A stretch of 64,000 bases of DNA. Source: Rotaria socialis (lineage: Eukaryota > Rotifera > Eurotatoria > Philodinida > Philodinidae). The position numbers and the translations under genes are program-made. Positions 32,939 through 46,747 of this stretch are shown piece by piece. How positions within the stretch are numbered: position 1 is the stretch's first letter; each line of letters opens with the position of its first letter. Location of the stretch: positions 48,194 through 112,193 of the forward strand of contig CAJNYU010003727.1 in assembly GCA_905331475.1 (NCBI GenBank), read 5' to 3'. The notes below the pieces were generated by a model. It was not told where the DNA came from. It made no database searches and saw only the letters and a list, made by a program, of their open reading frames with translations.

Positions 32939-35900
32939 AGTTATAGACAAGAAGCACCAAGCACACCACCTCATATAATTCTTCATTACTGTACATTTAA
33001 AACTGTTTGGGATTGGGCAATACTTTTATTAACATTTTACACATCATTGCTTGTACCCTATCATGCAGCATTTAAAAGTAAATCATTAGATGATGTGCCT
33101 TTACTTGTTATTGATAGTATTGTCGATGTTATTTTCTTTATTGATATTATATTAAACTTTCATACAACATATGTACACACAAGTAAGATATTGAATTCTA
33201 TTTGAATCTTTTTAAAATCTTATTTGTTATTTTCTGTTTATTTTCTTCTGAAAAGAATCTGGAGAAGTCATATCGGATCCGAAGCGCATCAGAAAAACAT
33301 ACTTGAAAAGTTGGTTTGTTATTGATTTATTAGCTTGTTTACCATACGATGTATTTAATGCATTTCAAGAAGCTGAAGAAGTAGATTTTATTTATTAGAA
33401 TGAATTGCGTTTTTCCTTTTCGGATTTTTTTTTCTGATTGATATATTTCAGCGATATGGAAGCATATTTTCAGCATTGAAAGTTTTACGTTTATTACGTC
33501 TTGGCCGTGTCTTTAGAAAATTAGATAATTATCTAGAATATGGTGCGGCCGTACTTTTATTACTCATTTGTGTTTTTGTACTTGTTGCTCATTGGTAAGA
33601 AAACGAGAGCTAAAGAAGACAGAATAAAGTTTCACATATTCTATTTAACAAGGTTTGCTTGTGTATGGTACACCATTGGATTTCGTGAAGGGCGTGGTGG
33701 TCCCGGAAAACGTGTATGTAAAACAAAATCTTAAATAGAAGTCTTGATTCATTTGAAAAATAAGCACAAACGCCTAGATATTATGTTATAATTTTATTTT
33801 TCTAGTAAAAATCTTAGAAAAGATGCATCGTGAGTTTTATTAATCGTATGAAATGGAAATAAGATATTCGTTGACAATTATTTTGAATAGAGAAAAATAA
33901 ATATTGCCGTTAGTATTAGAATTTTTTTCGACTTTTTCCATGATTATGAAATTTAAAAAAATGAATAGTATTTTATAAACATTTTTGATAGAAAAAAACT
34001 CCTACGATCTAATATAAACTCTAATTATTAAAATAAACCAGGAAAAATTATTCTTTGCATTTTTGTTTACATTTAACTTTTTGTTGTTCTTTGAATAGAT
34101 GGAATATAGTTGGCTTGTAAAAATGGATCGAGAATTACATTATGCATGTATTGATTCCTATGGTAATCTAACAGCATATGAATCCAATGGTACATGTCGA
34201 AAAGCAGCTTATGTTACAGCACTTTATTATACCATGAGTTCATTAACAAGTATTGGCTTTGGTAATGTCGCTGCTAACAGTGACAATGAGAAAATCTTTA
34301 CTTGTGTTATGATGCTTATTGGTTCACTTCTTTATGCAACTATATTCGGTAATGTAACAACTATATTTACACAGATGTATTCCGCTACTGCTCGATATCA
34401 TGAAATGTTAAGTAGGTATGTTATCATGAGTAGATATGTTTTGTTGCTATTTTGATTTAATCATCTTGTTTAATATAAAGTATTCGAGAATTTATGCGTT
34501 TACATGGCATGCCTAATCAATTAAACGAACGTATTATGGATTATGTTGTATCAACATGGGCAATGACGAAGGGTATTGACGCAACAAAAGTATTAAATTA
34601 TTGTCCAAAAGATATGCGCGCCGATATATGTGTTCATATGAATCGAAGTGTTTTTAACGAACATCCAGCATTTCGTTTAGCTAGCGATGGTTGCTTACGT
34701 GCCTTAGCTGTTCATTTTCATAAAAATCATTCTGCACCTGGTGATATGCTATATCATTGCGGAGAAAGTCTTGATATGTTATGTTTTATTGTATCAGGCT
34801 CATTAGAAGTTATACAAGATGATCAAGTATTAGCTATACTTAGTGAGATATTTTGTTTTTATTCTTTCGATCTTATTAACATAGGTCTTGTGCTTTCTAT
34901 TTTGTTCTTAGGTGCAAATGATGTTTTTGGTGATGATTTTTGGAGTAAGAATCGAGATAGTGTTGGCCAATCGGCAGCTAATGTTCGTGCATTAACATAT
35001 TGCAATATACATCAAATTCGACGTGCTCATCTACTTGAAGTATTAGAGTTTTATCATCCATTTAGTATATCATTTGCTCGAAATATGGTGCTCACATATA
35101 ATTTAAGACATCGTGTAAATGCTTTAAACTTATTCATTGATTCCTAGAATGTTTGATGAATCTTTTTTTTTTCGCTTTAATTTAGGTTGTTTTTCGTAAA
35201 ATAGCTGATGTTAAACGTGAACGTGAATTAGCTGAATCAAGGAAAAATGAAGGATTAGATCAAATAGGTTCTGATCATCCAGTACGAAAGTTAATATCAA
35301 AATTTCGTAAAATATCACAAGAAAATCGTGCAGTAGCGCTAAATAATACTAGTGCACCAACACCACCGACAACATCAGTTAGTCAACCAACTCAACAAGC
35401 ATCACCACCATCATCAATAAAAATCAGTGGACAACAGACAAGTAGTGAAGTAACTGATTCTACAACGAAAACAAATACTACATCAATAATAGCACCACAT
35501 TTACAATTACCTTCATCATTAACATCAAAAACTCGAGATAAACTTGAAACTATTTCTGAACGTATTGAAACTCAAGAATCACAAATATCCCAAATAGTAT
35601 CACTTCATCAAAGTCCACCATTACAACGACCACCACGGTCGAGTAAATGGAAATGGTTAAAAACAGGTTCAACAGGACCCGAAACAGAGCCACTAGAAAA
35701 AAAACCTGATGCAAATATAAAACCATTCCAGCAGCAATCAACCAACCCATTTGATTCAAATTTAACTGATGAAGATTTACATGGAAAATCAGATGGTATG
35801 GGTGAACGACGACCATCTATTCCCCTTAGTTTATTTATACCGAGGGCAGCCAAAGACGATAGTACAAAAGTAACAGAGACCAGTAACGATGATCAAGTAA

Positions 35901-37090
35901 GATATTTTTTTCTAGTTTTAAAAACATATTCGAATAAAAATCTTTTCTCCTCTATTTCTAAATAGAAACACTTAGATGAATCTCATTCTGATATAAATGA
36001 AGCATTTGGACCTCTTCGTAGTGTATCATCATCATTTGGTGAACATCCATTAATATCATCATTGCTTGATATAAAAAATGATTTAGGTAATGAAGTACGA
36101 GCATTGACAAAACGTATGATACATATTGATGAACAAATTAGTCAAATTTTTAATTTTCTTTCACCCTGTCATCTATCAATAACTAATAACTCACAACAAA
36201 CATCAAATATAACTCAACCTTTATTAATTCCATCTCAGTCTTCTTTACTTTCACCACCACCATTGTTATCATCATCCTCATCCTCATTATTATTAAATAC
36301 TACAACGACTCCTACTGAAATTAATGTTACTACTCATAACTTTCCGCAAATATTAGAAGCACCTTCAGTGCATTTAGATGCAAATGCAAACATTCCAATT
36401 TTTAATTCGAATCGATCATTATCACCGACAAATGACATACAAGATGTGCCTACACAAGCAGAAACACATGACTCACCATTGTCAACTTCAACAACAAGTG
36501 AAATTAATGAGTATTATTCAATTCCATTTCCTATTCCACCGCCACCTTCTATTTATAATCGTTCAGCTAGTTCATCAGTTGTTAGCGTAGGCACATCAAC
36601 AGCTCCACGAAGTTCCATATCGAATAAAGTAGTACCAACATCATTGTTACCCGCGTCTGCTAGCTCCAAAAACCCATTGAACACTAGCTTTCGACCGATT
36701 TCAAATACTCGTTTTAATCCAGGTCGTTCTCCGAAGTCAAAAGCTCGTTCACATCAAAATCGATCTTATACCAAACATCAACAACAAACTGAAAAATCAA
36801 CAATTATTGAACTTGAACCCTCAACACAGAATGATACAACGAATAAAAATGTACCACTTTTTTCCACATTTTCGTCAACAACAAAATCTGGTAGTAGGGC
36901 ATTCCGTCGTTTCATAACAGGTAGTAGTAATGCAGAGAAAGCTGCAACATCATCATCGTCAACACTTCTTTATCCGCCTACAAGTGACGATGAACATCCA
37001 ATAAGTCCGACTAGTTCAGGCAATGATGATGATGATCATAGGCCATTGACTTCATCGTCAAATAAATATCATCATCAAACACTTCTTTGA
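32939..37090 (+). CDS. EAG-type (Kv10/KCNH) voltage-gated potassium channel, 5' part missing
   Basis: Nine exons: 32939-33182, 33256-33380, 33452-33594, 33653-33713, 34099-34415, 34481-34842, 34912-35114, 35186-35896, 35966-37090; 1096 codons in frame. The first exon begins just before S1 ([18 protein letters not shown]). Then come S1-S3, S4 with spaced arginines ([14 protein letters not shown]), and S5 ([12 protein letters not shown]). The pore has the EAG-type filter SIGFGN, and S6 is followed by the C-linker ([14 protein letters not shown]). A cyclic-nucleotide-binding homology domain follows ([32 protein letters not shown]). A long Ser/Thr/Pro-rich tail includes a short coiled coil near 36062-36150 ([15 protein letters not shown]), matching the C-terminal assembly domain of EAG. 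The channel would repolarise excitable cells. The N-terminal PAS and cap exons and the ATG are not found upstream, where a gap and a repeat lie. One loop exon boundary (33713, 34099) and the donor at 34842 are less certain. Confidence 0.88.
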
Positions 37091-38074
37091 TTTCAAAATA
37101 AAATTCTGTTTTCTTCTCCTTCTCTTTGTCTCATGGCTTCATCTCAGATAGGTGAATCGATTTAGTTTATTTGTAGTATTGTGATATGAATATTTTCTCT
37201 TGAATATTTTCTACCTTGATTTTGTACACGTTCACCGGTGCATATTTTTCTTTGTTTTTTTCCTCTATATGTTTGAATGTGTTAACTGGTCGATCTGTTA
37301 CGAAAATTTTCTTTTAATCACACATGTCCTAAATTTTTACTACGATTATTATGTTTTGCTTCGATGACAATATGTGTTTTGAAATAAAAATATTAATAAT
37401 GATGTATTTTGTGGAATAGGTAGATGTTTCTATTAAAATAAAGTCTTTATCGTTATTAACTTATTTCTAATAGAAAATAATGGTTCTAATGAAAAACAAA
37501 ATATCGAGATTACTTAAAAGTTTGAGAAAATGTTGTAATTTAAACTTTACCAAAATAAAAACAGAATAGTTCCTAAGGACTTTTGCCCATGTGTTGCAAT
37601 ATCACTAAAACGTTGCTCATCTTAATTTTGTTTATGTATTCAAATTATAGAAGAAATTATGAAATGTTACCATTAACTGATTATGATCAAATGGATCATT
37701 GAAATATTAGTTCTTCCTACTTTCAATTTTTTCATTGTTTTTTTTCAAGTTATTTTTATTATTATTATGTTTGTTTTGAAATTAAAAGCGATATATACTA
37801 ATTATGTACACTTGGATATTCAAATGAAACGTTTAGTTTAACATCTTTCGATCATATTTATTTGAATAAAATATAGAAGTATACATATTTATGTATTTAT
37901 AGATTTGAAAGAGTTTTACATGGATAATACAGGACGAAAATACAGACATAAGCAGAATTATTTGCTTTTGTGTTTTGTTTTTGTTGCTATAATCATTCAA
38001 TAAAATACATATAGGTATGCACGGTTTATGCAGTTGAATATAACTATAAAAAATATAGATACATTTTTATTTAA
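37091..38074. other. Convergent 3' flanks of the channel and polycystin genes
   Basis: The channel (plus) and polycystin (minus) genes converge here. An AATAAA word lies about 10 bases after the channel stop and several more occur to 37450. No other gene recognised. Confidence 0.45.
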
Positions 38075-41000
38075 TTATTTCACAGAACTTACAGGATCAA
38101 AATCGATATCAATCATGGAATGAATAGGATCATCCAAAGCATCGTCAACATACTTGTCAGCAGTTGTCTATTACAGAAAAAGCAAAAGTTTTTAGTTTTT
38201 CATAAAACATGCAACATGACTGCATACGTGTTTTGCATCTAATGAACGATTTCCACCTTTATTTGATTTAGGATGTCCATATACTTCAAGTTGTGATACC
38301 ATAGTATCAATCTAAATCAATACAATTAAGAAAGATTCGTTCTTTAATAAATCATTGTTACTATACCTTAGTTAAAACAAATCCAACCGATGATTCCATT
38401 GAATCAAGTCGTTTAGTTATATTGTCAAATTCTTGAACGGTAACTTCTTTTGCTTTTACATTTTCTGAAGGTGCATCCTTATTTTCATTATTCTCATCAT
38501 CATCAATAATAGGATTTTTTATTGGTTTACTAAAGTTAAAATCATTTTATAGAATTTGTTATGATTCATGTCTACGCTAAATCTTACGTGCTCTTAGTGG
38601 TCAATTTCAATTCATCCATTTCTCGAAGAATAGCATCATTTTGTTGTAACAAATCATCGCTCAATGCTTGTTGTTCTTCTTCATCTAAGATCCGATCACC
38701 GTTTTTATCATATTTTGAGAACATCGTTTCAATCTCTGCTTCAGCATAACCACGGGATTTCATTTCTTGACGCCATTCTTCGAATTCCAAGCGTTTATCC
38801 TTATTAATATCAGCCAATGATAACGCTTTTCGAATATCGGCAATACGATCACGTTTATCAGTTAAACGATCACGCATTTTAGCATAACCTTGTTTAACAA
38901 AGTCACTTATTTCAAAGCTACTTTTTTTATCTTGTAATTCAGCTTTAACTTCCTGATATGTATCATTGATTATAGCCAAAAACATATTTAATAATACGAA
39001 GAAGACGAAAAATACGTATGTTAAGAAGAAAATTGGTCCTATTTTAATACAATTATTTTTTCTAGTAATAAAAACAAAAGTTTGATTGATCTCTTACCAA
39101 TCATACGATGAGCTTGTTGAAGTGCTGGAAAATCAAATGTACCCAATATGACCAAAAATAATGTATACCTAAAACAATTACAAACACATACGTATATATA
39201 TATATATAGTAGACAATCCTAGTGTTGACAACAAATATTCAATAATATTTTCAGAAAAATCTGAAAATCTATTTTCTATGGGAAGATTTCAAGTTTACCT
39301 AAGCCTAATCTTTTTTTTATAATTTTACTCTGATATTATGCAAATACATCGAATTGAATTAGACTAGCTTCTTTTCTTTAAAATAATGTAAACGTTTTTA
39401 ATGCACTTTCATTAGTATACAAAAATTTGAAGAAATAGATAATTTTCTATGAATATTGTAAACAAACTTATAGTTTTTCTAGGTTTTAGATCAACATTCG
39501 AAAAAGATCTGTTTCTTGAAAACCTCAAGTCTTACAATAGAATCTCAAGGAAATAGACATTTTGAAAATTCGATAGCTAAAGTGAAGCTTAATCGGAAAA
39601 TAACCTAAAGAGATTCTCTGGTAAGAAAATAATCTTTTGTTTCTTCCTACAAAAATAAGATTTTCACTTACACTGAGTAATGAAATGCTCGAAAGCCTTC
39701 TATTTGAATTCCAAAAGTTAAATATCCCAATTGTGCAAAAGCAAAAAATACAATAAAAAACATAATTGCAAAACCCGATATATCCTTGGCACATTTTGTC
39801 AATGTTTCACTCAATTGTGTCATTGTTTTATTAAAACTAATATATTTGAAGAGCTAAAAATATAAAACTAGAATAGAAATATATAAACACCAGCATACGT
39901 ACTTTAATCCAAGCAAGGAAAAGTGTCGTACTAACGACATTGTTAAATTGATATTGCCAATAGCAAAGAAATGAAAAATCATTATATTGTCTTGTTTTTT
40001 TTTCCAATAATTTATCTAGTAAATTATTGACTTGTACTTGTCGATAAATATTAAATGCCATACAAATATAAGATAAAACAATAACAATAAGATCCAAACA
40101 ATTCATAACCGATGTAAAATATGCCGATTTCATAACCACAATCTTTAAAATAGTATCGAAAAAAAAATTTAACGATTTGCAACAAACAAAGAAAACAAAT
40201 CACTAATTTACCTCTAAGGCTTCTTCAATTGTGTAATAAACAATAAAGAGTAGAAATATAATTTCACAAGATAATACAAAATAATCGAATGCACTAGCAT
40301 AACGAAGAAGTTTAACAGGACGAATCTTTGATGATGTTACAAGACCACCAACAGGCGGAAATTCTACCATAAGTCTATACATGTCAAATAATTCTTTAAC
40401 TGCTTTAACCATTAGAATAATATTGAAACTTACTGTACTTGACAAAATAAATTAAGATTAGCATTGTAGACTGTAAAATCAATGATAATGACACGAGTAC
40501 CCAGTGTAATCCAAAGACTATTGAAGTAAAATATTAAAGTTGAAAACAACAAATCATATGGATGAGATACGACTTCGGTATAATGTGAACTAGGTATGTT
40601 TTAATTCAATATATATATATAAGATCATCATTATATCGGATGTAGATGTTACAGAAAGAAGGTCGACATTGTCACTCATAGACTTTACAAATTTTTGCTT
40701 TTGACTTTCCTACGGTTAATTTTCATTCTAGAATCCAATGATTTGCATAGATGAAGTTAATCTATACAAATGCTTAATTCATAATCTCATTCCTATATCT
40801 TGATGTATACATTCGGACAAAAAAGGTAGACTCTGTAATGTAGGTCGTATGATAGATCAATTCACATTATGTCAAAATGTAATGAACATGTATCAAATTC
40901 TTTAAATAATAAGATGAAACTAGAGCTTTTCAGAGTCGAAAAAACACTTTCAGATAGTTCGTATGGATTTTTGGAAAAAAAAACAGTTTATATGAGAACG

Positions 41001-42168
41001 AATCGATGACTATGAAATAGTTTGGTAAAATCAGATGACTCTTACTTATCTTTAAGTTCGTTTACTTCTCTTTTGAATTCTTCTTGTGATGAACCAAATA
41101 TTTTCATAAAGCCCCCTTCATCATAAACACCCACTTTTCCAGTTGTACTTGAACGAACTATTGAATTATGTGGTGTATATTTAAATCTAGATAAGTTTTT
41201 AAAACAAATAGAGTTGTCTCATTCATAACAAAAGAATGATTCTTACGGATCTTCAGTACAGTTTTCAGCTTCTAAATTTGCACAAGGTCCGTATGAGTAT
41301 TTGTCTTCAAATGCTGGTGCATACGCATTGTAACAGAATTTTATTTCCTGTCTAAAGTCTTTTGCAACAGTACATGAATTATTTCGTACTTTTTTTTGAC
41401 GCATTCGAACAGCACCCAATAAGCGATTTTCATGTAGAATATAACCATAATTGCTAACGTTACGTGCATTGTACCAATTTTCCGTGAACAGACCAGAAGG
41501 AACAGTTTGCGTCATATACTATCAAATAGAAAAGTGATTGCTACTTTATAACTTTTATTAGTGTTTTTATTTCTTACGTCCCAGAACTCTTCCATTCGAG
41601 TCAGTTCCGTAAAAGATGGGCCTGTGCTGTTAGTTGATTCATCAAGCATATTTGAGTCAACAAAGACACCTTTTAATGCTTGTGTAAGTGTGTGCATATT
41701 ACTACTGACCATTCCAAAAACGACTAAAAATTAAAAATTAAAAGGTTAGAATGTTTTTACAGATTTCATTTTTACCGATAGTCAAAACACCTAGGAAAAC
41801 CATGTAAATAAAAAGTTCACGAAGCGTTGTTCGTACATATTTCTCATTATCTTCTTCGATATCAATTTTTTCAGTTTGTTGTGTTGCCCAAAGTTCTTCA
41901 ACATTATTAAACAGTAATTTTTTGTAAAATACAAATACACAAAAAAAAAAAAATCTTTACTTCGAATGAACCGTAAAAGTTGTTTGCATGAATATTTTTT
42001 ATGTTGACGCTCTTTCACCCTATATGCTCCTTGCTCTCTTTGATCAATAACCATTCCATCAGCATATAATGTACCGTCAATGTATACTTCTTTTTCTTTA
42101 CTATTCGGTATTGCATTAGTAAAAGCCAGTGATGGTTGTACACGACATGAGTGTTGTTCCAACACCAT
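38075..42168 (-). CDS. PKD2: Polycystin-2 (TRPP-type cation channel), 14 exons
   Basis: Exons (minus): 42168-41961, 41895-41776, 41723-41578, 41518-41247, 41186-41046, 40517-40434, 40374-40212, 40142-39903, 39865-39672, 39168-39098, 39038-38588, 38529-38367, 38311-38228, 38167-38075; 810 codons. Seen in order: S1 ([11 protein letters not shown]); the extracellular TOP domain with its paired cysteines ([19 protein letters not shown]); [21 protein letters not shown]2-S5 ([15 protein letters not shown]); the pore helix ending ILGTFDF; and S6 ([14 protein letters not shown]). Two canonical EF-hand loops follow ([24 protein letters not shown]), then a coiled coil ([21 protein letters not shown]). 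The family forms calcium-permeable channels in cilia and ER, often with polycystin-1. The usual filter LGD reads LGT. Exon 9's acceptor is uncertain: the site at 39865 keeps frame but makes a 37-nt intron, whereas the better-placed site at 39851 shifts frame by two bases. Most introns are 52-69 nt; two are about 500 nt. Confidence 0.92.
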
Positions 42169-44966
42169 GATTTTTAATGTCGAACTTTTTCTTAGTTGGA
42201 CTGTTCAAGAAATGACAATATACGAATACTTGTGTTTTTCTCGATTAAAAAAAACAAGGAGAGAAACAACACTTAATTTTCTATCGACGTCATATCATTT
42301 CCTTTTTTTTATACTCTGGGTTGTCCCAATAGACTAGAAAATAAAATATGCTGTACTGAACAAGTAGGTAAGAAAATAGATATGCGAATACTAATGGGAA
42401 AAAAACATAAAAGTGTGTTGCTAGAAAAGAAAAAATTCTGATACCAGTACGTTGGCAGATGTATGTAATTTTTAATAGCAAAATTGTGTGCAAAGAAGTC
42501 CAAATAGTAATCAAACTAGTATGTATGAAACATGGCAACACCAGTAATTATCAAAGGAATTGCGTTCTTGGTTATATGACAAAAATGAACGACCTATGAA
42601 AATAATATAAATATATTATATGAAATTGTTAAAAGAATCGATTTCATTAGATTAAACTAAACAGTATCAAAATAATTCAATGTGTTTCTATAGACAGTAA
42701 TTAAAAATAAAGAATTTGAAAGTTTTCGTGTACAATATATGTTTTTGATATTATTCGTCAGTGTTTCACTTGACTATCTGGGAAAGTTAAAAACAATTGA
42801 AAAAAAACACTGCATTGGTCGTTTTCATTAGTATGATAAAAAAAAAACATCGAATACGATGAAATATTATTTAGCAGTGATTAAACTTAGACACTTATTA
42901 ATAGAGTAGAACTTTCATTTAGTGAATATCTTTCTCTATTTTTTTAAGTGTTCCATGTAGAAAGTTTTTCAAAACATAAGGTTTCCCTTAGAATCCATAC
43001 GCTCTTCTTGCTGCTTCAAGTGCAACAATGATTAGAATTGAAAATTGGAAACAAAAATATGCAATGGAGGTGATGGAGCGAACGCAAGAAGATCTATTGT
43101 CGAAAAAGAAACTAAAAAATTAGGCGGTCAGTACAGAGTAGAGATGAGGCACACCAGAAGTTTTTCTAGCATGTCTCATGAATGCAGTCGATCTTCACCA
43201 TGAATGGTAGTTGGATACAACAGGACACCAGACCCGTCCTATGGCGTTTCCATTCGTTGTACGTTTTAAAAAAGAGATTCCTTTTTAATTTATTCCGGTT
43301 AAAGTTCATGTTTTCAAAAATAATGACAATCAAGATGAATCTCACTCAAATTATCAGCATTCGTTTTACATCTTTTCGTGGGACTAACCATATGAATATG
43401 TGCATACGGTTGAGCCATGTGTAAATTTTTCTGCTCTCTCTCCTTTCGTCTGTATAACGACTGGACAAAAATTATGATATCATCAAACAATTAATAGTTT
43501 ATTACAGTAGCTTCTTGCCAAGAGACACAACAGCAATGAAACATCTCTTCCTAAACCATTTTTACAAGTCCTTAAAATTGCTTTAAGATTGATATCCATT
43601 AAATAGAACTCCGATACGAGCAAAAATAACTTCGTGAGACCGCGAAGCGCCAACTATAGAAGTTTTAAACTACATTCAATACAATAAATCACGGATGAGT
43701 AATGCTACATGATTGTGTGGTATAAAACCAAAGCTCTAAACCTTTCCTATGATGATATAGTGAAGAACTATCCATGGCAAACGAAGATTCTCGGCAATGA
43801 TCAATCAGAGTAACCTACTGAAAAAAAAGGTCCTAGCTCGTTACAATGTTGAGTATCGATCATTTTCGTTTGTTTGCTCAGCACCCTATTTTCTGTCGTT
43901 GTTACTTGTATTTCAAAGCTTATTTTTAATAGTCTCAAAACGAACTTTTGATATTATTTTCAGGGACCCAATCACCTATATCTTTTGATTAAAGCATATA
44001 AAATTTCAAGTAATTAATAGTAACTTTTACCTACATAGGTGGTCGTAAATGATACAGATGAAATTTTTTTGCATTTAAAAACGAAGCAACTCAAAAGAAT
44101 CTTCTGATAATTGTAATTCTTGTCTTTTAAGTAGTAAAAGCTAGTTGAGTTGAGCAAGTCGAGATGACAAAGTGATAGATATTTTAGTACAGATTCTAAG
44201 CAACAGATACCAGAATGTTGTATACTCGCCGTTACAAAAACTAAATTCAAACAGTGATGCGAAATACAATAAATAACTTAAAAATCTGATTGCCTACTAA
44301 TTTTCAGTTCTTACTCTTTGAAGAAACATAATTTTTACCTATAGAAATCAATTATATTCATTTTTCAAATTAAATCAAATCTGTGTAATAATACTAAATT
44401 CAATATTTAAACACCAACGCTTAGTCAGGGTAAAAAATTAATCTTCTCAAGTTTCAAAAGCAGAATGAACTCAATAGTCTGCATTCAATCAATGGTATAC
44501 ATGAAAATACGATAAGAAACAATGAATGATCATCAATCGTTATATATTGAGTAGAAGTCACGTGTAATCATCAAGAATGATACACTAAAAGTGAAACAAG
44601 AACCAACAATACAGAATGAACAAAAATAATTTCGATAACGATGGCATTCATATGCTGAACTTTTGACATTAGTCGAACAAGAAGAAATCATATATCATGC
44701 AATTTTTTTAACCATGAAGCTCATGTGAAAAAAGTGACCCGCATGATCATATAGCATTTAATACAAAAGAATCGATGAGTGCATGTATTGAACAGTTGCT
44801 GCTTTTCGTCATTCTGTCAATTAACTATCAATATTCTGATTCGTTTTTAAATGATTAGATTTAAATAGCAAATCAACAAGAGATAGCTAGTGAAGTGATC
44901 ACTTCTTGTCATTTGATTATTTGGTAGCATTTCTCTAGTCAGTATAGAGAAAGAAAATTTACGATC
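42169..44966. other. Intergenic between divergent PKD2 and Rab11, first part
   Basis: PKD2 (minus) and Rab11 (plus) are divergent, so both promoters should lie in 42.2-45.8 kb. No recognised gene; short frames at 42290-42541, 43182-43424 and 43797-43988 have the composition of chance AT-rich frames. Confidence 0.45.
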
Positions 44967-45162
44967 AGAGACGTACACAAGACATAATTTTATTTCCTGT
45001 ATTGCCTGTCGTGTTGGCTACCTTGGTCCTGGCGAGCGACAGGACAGGACAAAAATCGAAACCTTATCCTGTGCGTGTTTGCCCTGTTGGTAATCTTCGT
45101 CTTGGCCGGCGACAGCACAGGGCACTAGGACAACAGAATCGTCCTGCCTTGTGCACGTCTCT
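44967..45162. mobile_element. MITE-like element, 196 bp, AGAGACGT ends
   Basis: AGAGACGTACACAAGACA at the left is matched inverted by AGAGACGTGCACAAGGCA at the right. The interior repeats CCTGTCGTGTTGG / CCTGTGC-type words and is GC-richer than its surroundings. No duplication could be confirmed. A 65-codon frame inside is a by-product. Confidence 0.65.
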
Positions 45163-45807
45163 ATTTGTTATTACAAGACTTCTTTTTTATTTTCTTTAGT
45201 TTCATCGAAAAAAAGAAAACTTTTTTTTTAAACAATTATATATATATATATTCTATGTGAAATGTTCACAGAATATTTTCTAATACAGATTGAATCTCAT
45301 ATTTACTTTCATTAAACTAGCTCCGGAAGACTTTATTTAATTAGCAGGTTTGCATCCGTTGAAATGAGCCAATTTAATTTCTCATGTGTTGTAGCATACA
45401 TCATGTGTTAATTATTTCCTGAGGTTTCACAATATACTAAATAGATCAAAAGAAAAGATTAATCCTACAAATTTTTAATTATTTGTTCACGTTTAAACAA
45501 ATGAACTTTTTGTTCTATCATCTAGCGCCATCTGTCCTATAGAAGCAACAATGGTTACAGTATGCAACATGAGTCGTTCATGATTCAGTCGATGATATAG
45601 CAGAATGTCATCCAATCAAACGTTTTATAAGCGACGCGTCACGTCTCTAATTCAAGAGTATACGCATATAACTATGAATTTAAAGTATTTATAAGTCGAA
45701 GAAAAAAAACAAAATATTAATAATAAAAAATACTAAAAATTTGATCTTACTTTTAATCATTGTTGTTGTTGTTGAAGATAATATTAGTTGCAATTCATAG
45801 CAATAAA
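45163..45807. promoter_or_regulatory. Presumed Rab11 upstream region
   Basis: AT-rich, with a (TA)n tract at about 45239-45250 and no gene. It should contain the Rab11 promoter, but no specific element is recognised. Confidence 0.3.

Positions 45808-46747
<940 letters not shown>

Noticed and set aside
35550..35853. Minus-strand frames of 81-88 codons
   Set aside because: Antisense of the low-complexity Ser/Thr/Pro-rich tail of the potassium channel.
30935..37090. A single fused receptor-channel gene as the primary annotation
   Set aside because: A signal peptide ahead of S1 would place the normally cytosolic channel N-terminus outside, and the join crosses a gap; kept as a finding only.
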